From positions 1,146,522 to 1,210,521 of the forward strand of contig NW_006499905.1 in assembly GCF_000471905.2 (NCBI RefSeq): a stretch of DNA of 64,000 nucleotides, in the 5' to 3' direction. A model generated the notes under the pieces. The model searched no databases. It saw only the letters and a program-made list of their open reading frames with translations, and was not told the DNA's origin. Numbering within the stretch: the first letter of the stretch is position 1; the number at the start of each line of letters is the position of its first letter. A program made the translations under genes and the position numbers. Source of the DNA: Amborella trichopoda. Taxonomy: Eukaryota > Streptophyta > Magnoliopsida > Amborellales > Amborellaceae. Below, one piece after another: positions 32,930 to 43,436 of the stretch.

Positions 32930-33555
32930 ATCTATAAAACGATGTCTCCTACCTCATAAAATTATTGCACGTATCCTCTCTTATCTCTTTAAGAATTCTT
33001 TCTCTCTCCCTACCCTAAATTCAGCTTTCTCTCCCTAGATTCCCAAAGGGGAGGCACGTCCCAAATTTTATCTTTCTTTTCGAGTTGTTTTGGGTGGCAT
33101 GCACTACCTCTATTTTTCTAAGAGTAACACACACCACCAGCCAACCACATCTCGAAGGGAGGCACGTAGACAACCAGGCACTTCTCATTCTTCTAAGCGT
33201 GGCACCAACCCAACCTGCTACTATCTTGAGTTTTCTCTTTGGGTGGCACGCCTAACCCTAAGTGGTGCCTTTCTTTTTGGGTGACAAATGGGGTGGAACC
33301 CCTTGCTAGTAGATCTATCCCTCTCTCTTGATATTTATCTCTCATCTCTCTAAAAATCCAGTTAAGAGGCTTGATCGAGACTAAACCATTGAGTGGGTTT
33401 TTGCCACAGTAAGGAAATCCAAGAACTGATCGTAGATCCCGAGCACCATCGAAAGGAGGAGATTTGGTGTGGAGTGTACTAAGCCCGATTGAGGTAATCT
33501 CTGACAATTTTACTACTAAGCCCGATTGAGATAATCTCTGACAATTTTACTTCTT
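32930..33555 (+). promoter_or_regulatory. TATA box plus pyrimidine-rich leader-like segment
   Basis: TCTATAAAAC (32931-32940) is followed by CT-rich, leader-like DNA (CTCTCTTATCTC, TTTCTCTCTCCC) and a 37-bp tandem duplication at 33478-33551. The first unit contains a splice-donor-like GATTGAG before GTAATC. It could be an untranslated first exon of an unknown gene or part of an old LTR; no coding exon was found downstream. Confidence 0.3.
33478..33551 (+). repeat. 37-bp tandem duplication
   Basis: Two units starting ACTAAGCCCGATTGAG at 33478 and 33515. They differ by G/A directly after GATTGAG, so only the first unit keeps a GT donor dinucleotide. Confidence 0.9.
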
Positions 33556-33559
33556 TAAA

Positions 33560-34198
33560 TCTTTATTTATGTTTTGATATTATCTTCCCATAAATCAATA
33601 AATTCTAGTTTTGTTTGTTGAATAAAGAATTGTATTTGATGATGTAGCAATTGAGAACCGATTTTATTTTATTTTATTTATTTCAAGAGTGGTTTGATTG
33701 TAATTGGACATTATAAGTGATTTTACCGATGTAGAAATAACCAATTTTTTTAAATATATACACCGTGTTTTATCACAAAGTCCTTTCACAAAGCTCGGGT
33801 GCATCTTTTGAATCGCTTATTGTAGGGAAAATTACACTAAGACTTTCGAAAGTTGGATCCCGAGTTCACCCATTTCACACAACAAACAAAGGTTCCATTC
33901 AAAGATATCATACCAATCATAAAAAAATAAAAATAAGAAAATCGGTTCAAGATTTGAATTTTCGACCTTGGGGTAAAATGAGAATAAAAAACCTCAAAAA
34001 TTTTGGACCTTACCCAATAATACCCCAAAATATAGACTTTTTTTAATTGAGTAAATATTTTGATTCCCCCCTCCCCCCACAACAAATAAAAAATAAAAAT
34101 AAATCTAGTAAGAGGACCACAAATAATGAAGGTGGTTTTGTTTTTGGATAAGTAATTAAGGTGCTAGACATCAAATAATACGGTTTTTAGTCGAGCAA
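33560..34198. other. Intergenic AT-rich DNA
   Basis: No feature recognised. Confidence 0.5.
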
Positions 34199-34315
34199 CA
34201 AGTGGGTCATGTGTGGTTTTCGTGCTTAAAGACCATCGGTCCCTCCCAAGCCGCATGCGTATTTAAAACTAACAACTCAAGTTGCTCACAAGCACCTTTC
34301 TCTCTATAGGCAATC

Positions 34316-34361
<46 letters not shown>

Positions 34362-34362
<1 letters not shown>

Positions 34363-34455
34363 TCTTACTTCTTACTTACGTTACTTACGTTACGTTACGT
34401 TACCGTTACCGTTACCGTTACCGTTACCGTTACCGTTACCTTACCTTACCGTTTA
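34362..34455. other. TTACCG/TTACG tract, likely sequencing artefact
   Basis: After the (CT)n tract the sequence becomes CTTACTTACGTTACGTTACG and then repeated GTTACC up to the Ns. The base order T-A-C-G with homopolymer noise follows the nucleotide flow cycle of 454 pyrosequencing and ends at the gap. Confidence 0.6.
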
Positions 34456-34475
34456 NNNNNNNNNNNNNNNNNNNN
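34456..34475. other. Assembly gap (20 N)
   Basis: Twenty Ns. The flanks appear to overlap in content, so true missing sequence may be nil. Confidence 0.95.
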
Positions 34476-34599
34476 TCGACTGTGTGGTTTTCGTTCGTCT
34501 TAAGTAACCACTACGGTCCCGTCCCCAACGACCGCACTAGCGTATTTAAACTTAAACTAACTACAACGTTGTCTCACAACGCACCTTCTCTCTATAGCA

Positions 34600-34639
<40 letters not shown>

Positions 34640-34835
34640 AATTTTCTCCTTGAAAGCAACTTTGGTTTCTCGTGGACCCCTCCTTTCTCTTTCTATAAAA
34701 CCGACTTTCTCTCTCTTCTGGTCTTCTGATTTTCTCCTTGCAAGCAACTTGAGTTGCTCATAGACCCCTCTTTCTCTCTTTAGGCCCTCTCTCTTCTTAC
34801 TAGTGTCTATCCCCTTCTTGTCTTTCCTTTTCATG

Positions 34836-35295
34836 GGGGGCCTTCATTTATATTTTGAATTATTACGCAATAATAAAACCCCAACAAGAAAGAGAAGGAA
34901 GGGGGCAATGCCCCATCACTAACGGTGCAAAGTGATATGGAAAAACCCTAGTTTAGCTTTAGCTTGACATTGCATTAATGGAAAGTACAAGTTAACATTA
35001 ATCAAAGACCATGAGAAATGAGTGCATGTTTGGGTGGGAATTTTTTCTACCAACTCTTGGGAAGAGGACGAAAAATTAGGGTTAGGGTTTTCAAAAAAGA
35101 TAGGCTTTTGATTGATTGGGGGATTGAGAGAAAAGATACGACTTGTTTATTTTATTAAGTGAAAGCGATTTGGTGATGAGCGAGAAAGTGGGAGAGCTTA
35201 GAGATATCCTATAGGAGAACTATGGTGGGAGCAGCATTAAGAAAAATAGAAGGGGAGAGCCCATGGTTAGAGTTTTTTTAGAAGAACAATTCTTT
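34836..35295. other. Intergenic DNA
   Basis: No gene or repeat family recognised. Confidence 0.5.
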
Positions 35296-35299
35296 CATG

Positions 35300-35590
35300 C
35301 AGGGCTGGATTGCAATTCTACAATATGCGGTCTGGAAGTATAAAGCATCAATTTTAAAGATGGATGTAAATAGGTGGTTCATCTAAAAACAATTGTAATT
35401 AACGGTCCAAATGTTTTTTTTAATATAATTATTATTTTAATTTTCAAAAAAAAAGATGTCCATATTAATGATTATATATTCTTTAAAAATTAAAATCAAA
35501 TTATATTTTAAAAAAATATTTATTACCACGCCCACATTTCTAAGAATATGGGCTTGGCCACATGGTGACCGCATCCTTCCTAGAAAGAGA
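35300..35590 (+). mobile_element. MITE family C copy
   Basis: GGATGTAAATAGGTGGTTCA, ACAATTGTAATTAACGGTCC and AATATAATTATTATTTTAAT match the reverse complement of 28010-28240. Left CAATTCTACAATATGCGGTC and right CATTTCTAAGAATATGGGC give imperfect inverted or repeated ends. Confidence 0.7.
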
Positions 35591-35599
35591 AAGAGAGCT

Positions 35600-36190
35600 G
35601 GGGTAAGGGCATGCGGTCAAATCCATAGAAAAAGCAAGCACTACAATATTCTAGAGAGAGAGAGATTGATTGTTACATGTGAATCACAAAGGAGTAAATA
35701 ATCTTTACATGTACTTTAGAGGGGGTGCATGGAAGAGGAGGGAAAGGGAAAGGAGGGAGTGAGAGATCTCCACTATACGTGTACCTTAGGGTAATGTTTT
35801 TAAAATTGTTTATCTAGATTGGGAATCATAAGTTTAGATATGAATATGTGGGTACCCAGGTTGATGTTGGTATCACCAATTTAGATCGGAATCCATGGGT
35901 ATCTATGTTTATTCTTGTCCAAAATTAAGAGTTGTTTTGGTTTAAAATGCCTCAAAGGTTTAGGCAATTTTCGTTTAGAGTACTAGGCGAGTCACTCAGG
36001 GAACTATGTAAGGCAAAAAGTATCTGGTTTTCATTCATTTTATTTTTTATTTTCAGATTTAAACATATTAGTTTAACATTTGCTTGATCCACTCCTAACC
36101 AGCGAATCAGGTATATTTTTTTATGGGTCGACAAACTAGATTGATCCAACCAATGAAGGTTCAGGGTTTTAGATATTAGTCTAGAAAGAG
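35600..36190. other. Intergenic DNA
   Basis: A small GAGAGAGA patch near 35654; nothing else recognised. Confidence 0.45.
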
Positions 36191-36194
36191 GAGA

Positions 36195-36345
36195 GAGGTG
36201 TCATCTTAGAGAGAGGAAGAGAGCATTAGGTCTGTGAGAGAGAGAGAGAGATAGTTGTGTGTGTTTGGATGAGAGAGAGAGGGAGTTGTGTGTGAGAGAA
36301 AGTGTGTATGTTTGTGTGTATGTGTGAGAGAGAGGGGTATGTATG
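36195..36345. repeat. GA/GT-rich microsatellite region
   Basis: Alternating (GA)n and TGTGTGT tracts over about 150 bp. The minus-strand open frame across it (Ser/Leu/His/Thr-rich) is a composition artefact. Confidence 0.85.
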
Positions 36346-36349
36346 AGTG

Positions 36350-36890
36350 AACTACGGGGGGGAAGAAAGAGAATATGCTCTTTTGTTCCCAGGAGCCCGG
36401 GGAACTTAGCTTGATGGCTTGGCTTGGGACTAGCTGTGATTGGCTTGGCTCAAGCTCTGTGAACTTTTTAGGAGGAGCCACTTGACAGTTTATGGTTTTA
36501 TTATGTAGGCTAAATAATGTAGACTTTCAAACAAAAAAAGACAAAACAGACCTCAAAACCATTCTATAAAATTGGAACATATCACTGTAACTATTTTTTA
36601 TGTTTTAGAACATTTTACTATATTATTCACTGTTTCTTGTAAAGAAATTTTTCTTTCAATAGGTAGATTTTTAGGATAAAAAAATTTGTTTGTTTTAGTC
36701 ATTTCATAAAAGCTTTTAGGAGGTCCATCTTTCATATTCTAAATTAGGGCCATTGATTCATAAATTAGGGCCAGGCCAGGCTTGAACAGTAAACTTTCGG
36801 GCTGGGCTGGGTTTTTTGGGTATATTTTTGTGTCAGGCCTTACTGTGAAGAGTCTCAAGTTTTTTTGAAGAGACTCTGTATCCATTAATC
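36350..36890. other. Intergenic DNA with a GGGCTGGGC patch
   Basis: 36745-36840 has GGGCCAGGCCAGG and GGGCTGGGCTGGG words of the hAT-like GGGC class. Similar CGGCCCGTCCAGCCTGACCC lies at 37755-37775, so the LTR element between them probably inserted into such an element. Confidence 0.45.
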
Positions 36891-36893
36891 ATA

Positions 36894-37747
36894 TGAATGT
36901 ACAGACTTGCCTTTTATAGACAAATTACAGATGAGAAAAAATAAAAATAAATCACAGACACCTGAAGTATATACAGACTTACAATTAAATACAGGATACT
37001 GCAACTGCACTTCCCATAAACACTGATTACAATATATACCTTTCATGTTAACTTGATAGACAATATGTATTTTCCTTTCACACTCCCCCTCAAACTTAAG
37101 ATGATATGAGAGAGAGCAGCTGGAGTTTGAATACTAAGATGCGAAAATGAGCAGTTGGATCTTCAAGTGCATAGCGTGACAAGCAATGGTTGTCATGCTC
37201 AAATTCCTTGATCAACAAGCATAGAGGAACAACAAAACATGACTGGCTAAAACAATGGCAGTTCAACAAGCCTCAAAAACATAAGGCTCGGATAGAGCGC
37301 TTGAGCAACAAACAAAAACTTCAGATCTTCTCCATAGACAAAAAAACAATCGAGTCAGCTGAGAAAACAAAATGGCAATTGGAAGAGCCAACAGAACTCA
37401 GTGCATATCCGTGATCGATTCAGCAGCTCACAGATAAACAGATATGATCAAGTAACAAAAGAACAAATTTGATCATACATAAAAGAACAGGATTGAGTAA
37501 CAGAGTAATAGACTTGATCTTATAGGAATGGACACAACGTAAATGAATTGGCTCTGTACCACATGAATGTATAGACTTATTTTTATAGACAAATTACAGA
37601 TAAAAAAAATAGAAATAAATCACAGACACCTAAACTACATCCAGAATTACTATAAAATACATGATATTACACCAACCCTTCTCATAAGCACTTATAATAT
37701 ATTCCTACCATATTGCCCTAATAAACAATCTATAGTTTCCTTTCACA
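36894..37747 (-). mobile_element. Small non-autonomous LTR retrotransposon (TRIM-like, Copia-type signals)
   Basis: Two similar direct repeats of about 185 bp (36894-37082 and 37564-37747), read on the minus strand as TGTGAAAGGAAA...TACATTCA, flank about 480 bp of interior. A purine tract (GTTTGAGGGGGAG on minus) abuts the left copy, and a sequence resembling an initiator-Met tRNA primer site lies beside the right copy. The LTR contains TATAAAAGG. The interior shows no gag or pol, so it was never autonomous. The repeats are visibly diverged, so it is old. No target duplication is seen. Confidence 0.72.
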
Positions 37748-37799
37748 CTTAGCTTCGGCCCGTCCAGCCTGACCCAATAGCAGAACTAGTCCCAATTGG

Positions 37800-38010
37800 C
37801 TGAAATTTAACCTAATTTTCCTTAAATTTCCTACTATAACAATTGATTAATTTGGTCGACTTCCAATTTTTTTTTTTTCATAGAGAAATTAGTTAGGCCC
37901 TCAACCCAATGTAGCTATTTATGAAGTCCTTGTTTGCCCCTCACTTTGTTTGAATTCCAATTCACTTTGCCCAAAAGAAAATAAATATGAAAATTAAAAT
38001 GGATTTTCCC
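37800..38010. other. Intergenic AT-rich DNA
   Basis: No feature recognised. Confidence 0.4.
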
Positions 38011-38014
38011 GTCA

Positions 38015-38645
38015 AATTGTATATTCTTGACCATTAACCTTTTGGCAAGGAGATCCCAAGTTGCTCTCAACTATCAGATGTCAAATCCCATAGAGATGTA
38101 TTCCAAAATTTCAACACATTTTCTGAATATTGAACCTGGACAGGTGCACAATCTCAGCCACCTAATTTCAAATTCGACGGTTATAGGTGCTTATAGCCTC
38201 GTTATAAAATAGTCATCTTGGGTAAGGAGATTACAATCACTGATTTTTGTCGGATGTCAAATTAGACCACTAGATGTGGTTTTCAAAATTTGAAAAATTC
38301 TTTTTAAAGTTTAAGCCTGGTCAGCTGCACAATGGCAGCAACCCAATTTCAAATGTAACTTCGTGATTGAGACCTCCTTATATTAAAAATTGATGGTCTT
38401 ACTATAAACTTTTTCTTTTTGCCACCTTCCAAATTGGAATGTAAACGAGAAGACCATTTCTTTTTAGTACAAGGAGCTTAAAATCACTTTTGTCCATCAA
38501 ATTTTAATCTGGTGGTTATAAATTTGTTCTCGACTAGACTCAACATTCCAAAAAAAATCTTTCATGACAATATACCAAGCCATCCAATTTTATATCTAAT
38601 GGTTGTGGGTGATTGTGACCTCTTTGTAATAATGGTAAATAATTT
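38015..38645 (+). mobile_element. Cluster of three MITE family B copies
   Basis: Three copies of about 190 bp follow one another (about 38015-38205, 38205-38395, 38450-38645). Each starts with (C/T)AAGGAGAT(C/T)..AA-type and ends with ACGGTTATAGG / GTGATTGAGACCTCC / GGTGATTGTGACCTCTTTG blocks. Family B also occurs at 25975, 47600, 49820, 55045, 62685 and 63875. Confidence 0.65.
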
Positions 38646-38649
38646 CAAA

Positions 38650-40160
38650 TTATACATTCCCAACTTTTTATTTAACATAAAGCAACCAAATGAAAGACAA
38701 TGATGGAAGCCTGGATTCAGCTTTCTTTGCCCAAATATCTTCCTTTCTTATTTTAAAAAAAGTAAGTAGAGAAGGTCAAATTCGGACCACCACTAGCATA
38801 AACTTATTTGTATTCAGCACGTTTGATTGGTTAGTTAGGGCAGGGGCACAGAACAAACTTCCAAAGTTCAAATCTAAGTTTTCCATAAAAAAATAAAATA
38901 AAATAAAAATAAAAAACAAGGGGAGATCAAGAAACATGGAGAGAGTCCCGGTGCTTTCAATTTGTCTGCGACTACAATAAAAAAGTAAAATAAAATAAAA
39001 TAAATTCCTTGATTTGGTCGATTTGATCGGGTTTTAAAAGCAATGATACAAACTAAGACAAAGTAGGCAGGCATTTTGCAGGACATAGTAATTCGTCGGC
39101 TCGATTCTGAGTCTTTCTGGCTGCTGAATTTGTCTTAAAAAAGGGGTCAGCCGAAACAGTTAGTTCCGGCAACGAACGGTCAAAATCTGCTGAGATTTGG
39201 CATATTGGGTTGGTAGTTAGTGTGTCAAGGAAAGCAATTAAACATTCAAGGTTCTAAAACCATTTTACACACTAGCACAAAAGAACAAAAGAAAATTAAT
39301 TTTCGTGTTCCATATTTATGTTTAATTGAAACAAAGGTAAAGTAGGTAAGCTTTGGGTGAAACATAGCAACATAGGCTTTTTCACCTTTAAATTTGTCTT
39401 AAATTTGAAAGAAACAAGCAAAACCAAACAAATTCGACATCTAGTAGTCAAAATCTACTGCGCTTCGGGTTCGGATCGATAATTGGGGCATAAAGACAAC
39501 ATGTTAACAGTCCAAATAAAAATGTTATCACAGCAAATTTCCCTAATTTAATCAAGTTCCAAATTCCCATTAGGTAGGTTCCAACCACATACAGCTATGT
39601 ATCAGCTGGATTGCAGTCTTTTTGCACCTAGATTTGTCTTAAGGTCGAAAGAAATGAGCCGAAAAGGTCAAATTCCAATCATCTATTGTAAAACATTTAT
39701 GGGTGTTTGCCTCTTAGCTCAGTGTCACAATCTTCAGGTTGGATTCCAAACTCTATCTAGCATTTTTGTGCACCTAAATTGCCTCAATTTTCACTGTGTT
39801 TCAGCTTCTTAGTTCAGAGTATAACTGAAATCCAAATTTGCCAAATCAAAAAGAAGAAATGAAAAACATAAAACAATTCTTTATTTCCTGATCTTTCTCT
39901 CTCTTTTTTTTTCCCATTAAATTTTCATAAAATCTCATTTCCTTACTTTTTCGGCCAATGTATGAAGCCCTCTACTTTTACAAATCAGAAAAACATTCAG
40001 ATACTTATCCACCTATACCTAAAACACAATATTATAAAAGTTGTCAACATTCATTTTCCTTAGTTGGTAAGTTTGCTAGCTTAAGTAAGCCTAGATTAAA
40101 CACTGAAGACAAGACATATTTCAATATCAACATCAAATGCACAACCTGAATTTTTAAAAT
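38650..40160. other. Intergenic DNA
   Basis: About 1.5 kb without a recognised gene. Short phrases recur (TTGCACCTA.ATTTGTCTTAA, TTCACCTTTAAATTTGTCTTAA at 39380 and 39620), hinting at decayed internal repetition. Confidence 0.4.
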
Positions 40161-40166
40161 GACTCT

Positions 40167-40415
40167 CTAAAACATGATTAAACTAAGTTCATTCGACAAG
40201 CACCAGTTTGAGACAGCTTGAAATGTGAATGATGCAAGAGCCGTTAGCTCAACCGACAAAGCCTTGAAAGGGTTGGTAGGATTGGGAGCCATTATGGGGT
40301 CCGCATTGAGCATCAAAGTTCTCGTGTGGCGGTTGCCATGAACCCGAAACCATGCCATCAGAAGCCCCTCATGTTGGTGTCTCGGTCGAAACTTCTTTGG
40401 AGATATGACCACCAT
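40167..40415 (-). mobile_element. Possible LINE or retroelement RNase H remnant
   Basis: The 82-codon minus frame reads GLLMAWFRVHGNRHTRTLML and FKALSVELTALASFTFQAVS-NWCLSN. The second part loosely resembles the AE..AL..GL..A...GLSN pattern of LINE RNase H. No catalytic Asp or C-terminal REAN motif is seen, so the call is weak; it could also be a chance frame. Confidence 0.25.
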
Positions 40416-40419
40416 GCAT

Positions 40420-41440
40420 CAAGGATATTTTAGTCTTCTTAATTAAAACATTTGTAAACATATGCAGCTTTCTTTTTCTCATGAGTGTGTGGTACACTAG
40501 TGTTTTTGAAGTACTACGTTTTCTACAAATTTCCATAGATATAATGGTATTTTTGTACTTTCAGTTACCATTCTTCTTCTTTTTCTTCTTTTTTGTTTTT
40601 TTGTTTTTTTTCTTAATATTGTATTTGGATTAATTCTTTAAGATTGGAAAATTAGACCTAAAAATTAGGGTTCTTAAGACTTATAAGGGTCAGGGTTCTA
40701 CGATACATGCCCAAAAGTAACATAGAAAACAAAAGAAAGAAAAGTAGTACATACCCAAAAACTGCAAATGCTTTCCCATTAATTTTTGAGATTATTTAGG
40801 AGTAATCCTTGAAGTCTAATAAAACACTTAAATAGCACCGAATTGCCCATAAAAGGAGATAATTGTTAAGGGAGACATTAGCAAAAACAAGTATCTAAAA
40901 ATATTATGAAACACTTAAACGCACCTGATTGCTCATAAAAGACGATAACTATTAAGGGACACATGAGTAAAACAGGTATCTAGATAGCCTAATTAACATC
41001 TAAAGACTAATAATTATCTACCAAATAATGGTATTCAAACTCCTTAAGGGATCAAGACAATGCATTTGGTACAAAGAATCAATTAAAAAAGTACCAAAAT
41101 TGAAAAGTGATGTTAAACATAAAATTCACATGGCAAGTGGCAGGTGGACCTGAAAGATTGTTGATGGACCACATTTTCCATTTTTAAGCAAACCCGGGGT
41201 AGGCCAAGGTTTTAAATTAAATTAGTTAATACAACTACTTAAGCAAGATTAATTGCTAAGTCTTCTATGCCCATGCTTCCTTTGGGCTTCAAATCAAATA
41301 ACAAATAGAAATCTTGAGGCCAAATTAATTGATTCAAATCATTAAGGCTCATTGTACATTTGTCGTGAAAAGGCTCTGACGATGATGATGAAGGCTCATG
41401 ATACATTTGAACAATTTCCTTCCCAGATTAGAATTATCTT
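40420..41440. other. Intergenic DNA
   Basis: An imperfect duplication of about 100 bp (AAACACTTAAA..GCACC.AATTGC.CATAAAAG at 40822 and 40912) and no gene. Confidence 0.5.
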
Positions 41441-41453
41441 CTTAATTGAATAT

Positions 41454-41691
41454 TTATAATAAAAAAGTTTATATAAGGTTAGAACCCTATTTGTAGAAAT
41501 AAGGTTGCAGCAATCCACACTATTTATTTTTATTTAGATGGTCTAGATTCACAATTTCTATAAAAATATGTCACTTTTTTACATCTTAAAAGATGTATCA
41601 AATATATATTGTTTAACTAAAATAGGCGGTGTAACACATTGCAACTTACTATTACATTTAAGGTTGCAACCTTATATTAACCACAACCTTT
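41454..41691. mobile_element. Short MITE with 9-bp target duplication
   Basis: A 238-bp element with inverted ends AGTTTATATAAGGTTAGAAC (left) and, in complement, GGTTAATATAAGGTTGCAAC (right), flanked by perfect ATTGAATAT at 41445-41453 and 41692-41700. The ends resemble family A right ends, but the interior differs: a shorter Mutator-like relative. Confidence 0.82.
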
Positions 41692-41704
41692 ATTGAATAT
41701 CCTC

Positions 41705-42065
41705 CTTTGAATATTCATAATGGAATTCTATATTATTGAATACTTAATATATTCAATTATTTCAATTTCTCCTCATTGAATGGTGTGATGCATTCTTCAA
41801 TCAAAAAATAATCCTTTTATATTACAATATAATTGCTGCCAAAAATATTTCAGGAGAAGAATACTAGTGAAGAATGGCAACAAATAGAAAGTGGTACCCT
41901 CCATTGCAGTCATGTTTTCTGAGTGGGTTCAAGTCTCATCCCACAGTTTATAGGAATTAGTATCATAGCATTCTTTTGACTTATTCAAATCCGCTACAAT
42001 TTGTCAATAGATATTCTTATGTTTAGCAGCAACAATTATTTATCATACTCCATGGATGAGGAACT
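41705..42065. other. Intergenic AT-rich DNA
   Basis: No feature recognised. Confidence 0.45.
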
Positions 42066-42070
42066 AGGAT

Positions 42071-42265
42071 CAGTGTTTAAAAAGTCGGACTAAGACTCCA
42101 ACTTAGGTCAGACCCCCTCTGGTCTGACTCAGGCGAGTCCAAACCAAACCGGGGAATTTCTAATGAAACCCTAAAAATCATGAGAAAATAATAGACTCAG
42201 GTGATTCCATGGTATTTCCACCTACAATCACCTGCGAAGTCGAACCGACGATCTTTTAAACATTG
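42071..42265. mobile_element. hAT-like MITE
   Basis: Inverted ends CAGTGTTTAAAAAGTCGG and, in complement, CAATGTTTAAAAGATCGTCG, with GTCTGACTC/GAGTCC subterminal words; 195 bp. No 8-bp flanking repeat remains. Confidence 0.75.
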
Positions 42266-42389
42266 GTTGGAAAAACCTAACTTGGGCTAACAATCTTTCA
42301 GCCACGATTTGATATCCACTAGACGTCGACACGATGTGCATGTGCATATGAAATACTCTCAAGGACCCCATACTTGTTGTTTGTCTCTA

Positions 42390-42665
42390 GTGGTTTAAAA
42401 TTCAACAATTTCCAATCCAAATCATCAATTTGGTTGGGAATTGGCCAGGATCTAAGTAGTTTTAGGATGGTATAGGTCTCAGTCCGGTTCCCCCTATAAA
42501 ACCCCTTATATAGTTTTTTTTTTTCAAATTTATTTAATATTTTTTTTGAGTACCCTCTATAACCCCACCCTATAATTCTTATTTTAACTTTTATTCTATT
42601 TATTTATTTTTAAAAAATTTAAACCACCAATTCAAACCGATCCAGATTACGAATCCAACAATCCT
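42390..42665. repeat. Dispersed repeat D copy
   Basis: GGTATAGGTCTCAGTCCGGT then CCCCCTATAAAACCCCTTAT matches 54810-54835 (GGTATTGATCTCAGCCCAGT, CCACTTAAAACCCTTTAT). GATCCAGATTACGAATCC lies at the right. Probably hAT-like; the ends are unclear. Confidence 0.45.
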
Positions 42666-42669
42666 ACAT

Positions 42670-43055
42670 ATATAAGAAAGTAAATGATTGGGGTCCCTAC
42701 GGATCGACCTTTTGAAACACTGCATTCACCCTTGTCCTTCTAACTACAAAGCATCAGGATGCCTTGCATGAGAATTGAGAAGTACGAGTTGGATTTTCCG
42801 TACAAGTAAGGACTTTGGCAGACGGATAATGTACACTTTAATAAATGGAAAATGTTATATTGGTACACACGTGTATTTCAATGGAGTGATGATAATAGGA
42901 AAATTTTATATTGATACACACGTATATATCAATAGAGTGCTGACAATAATATCATACACACAAAACTATTAAATGGATGCATATGTTTTAAAGAGAAATT
43001 GAGCTTCTCCTCCTCGAAATTTATACATGGACATGCATGAGAGGGAGACGTTCTT
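42670..43055. other. Intergenic DNA
   Basis: AATGTTATATTGGTACACACGTGTAT..CAATGGAGTG and TTTTATATTGATACACACGTATAT..CAATAGAGTG form an imperfect 56-bp tandem pair at about 42850-42940. Confidence 0.6.
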
Positions 43056-43057
43056 TT

Positions 43058-43254
43058 GGAAGGAAGAGAGAGACCCTTTGGAAAGGGGGAGAGAGAGAGA
43101 GAAACCATTTGGAAAGGGGGAGAGAGACATTTGGAACGGGTGAGAGAGATTCTTTTGGAAAGGGGGGGAGAGAGAGAGAAACCATTTGGAAAGGGGGAGA
43201 GAGACATTTGGAAAGGGGGAGAGAGACATTTGGAACGGGTGAGAGAGCTTCTTT
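43058..43254. repeat. Purine minisatellite with higher-order units
   Basis: Related units of three kinds: A (31 bp, GGAAAGGGGG then GA repeats, AAACCATTT), B (22 bp, GGAAAGGGGGAGAGAGACAT-TT) and C (23-24 bp, GGAACGGGTGAGAGAGATTC-TTTT). The order is B'(43058) A(43080) B(43111) C(43133) A(43157) B(43188) B(43210) C(43232). Open frames in several phases here are by-products of the repeat. Confidence 0.93.
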
Positions 43255-43259
43255 GGGAA

Positions 43260-43436
43260 GAGAGTTTTTTTTTTTTTTTAGTAAATTACATACGGAGCTG
43301 AAATAATTACTTAAAATATAAAATATTTGATTTTAGGCAAATATTATAAGGAAGATAAGTTAACTCGTGTATTTTTTTTATTTTTTATTTTTAATTGCCC
43401 CTTGATCGGACCGTATATTTTTTCTTTTTTTTTTTT
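43260..43436. other. Intergenic AT-rich DNA
   Basis: T-rich homopolymer DNA, nothing recognised. Confidence 0.4.

Larger units (their letters stand above)
34200..34835. repeat. CT-rich duplicated blocks around an assembly gap
   Basis: A block with ACTCAAGTTGCTCACAAGCA, CTTTCTCTCTATAGGC and (CT)n occurs at 34202-34360. A distorted version lies at 34476-34637 and related pieces at 34665-34800 (GCAACTTGAGTTGCTCATAG). (CT)n tracts are at 34317-34359 and 34602-34637. The first two blocks are probably the same locus assembled twice. Confidence 0.7.

Noticed and set aside
34362-34455. A TTACCG hexamer array resembling a telomere-like repeat
   Set aside because: It directly abuts an N gap and follows a sequencer flow order; an artefact is likelier than a real satellite or telomere remnant.
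36206-36481. A 91-codon Ser/Leu/His-rich minus-strand frame
   Set aside because: Composition artefact of the GA/GT microsatellite.
43037-43306. Several overlapping open frames on both strands of the purine minisatellite
   Set aside because: Units without stops stay open in many frames; no start context or homology supports a gene.
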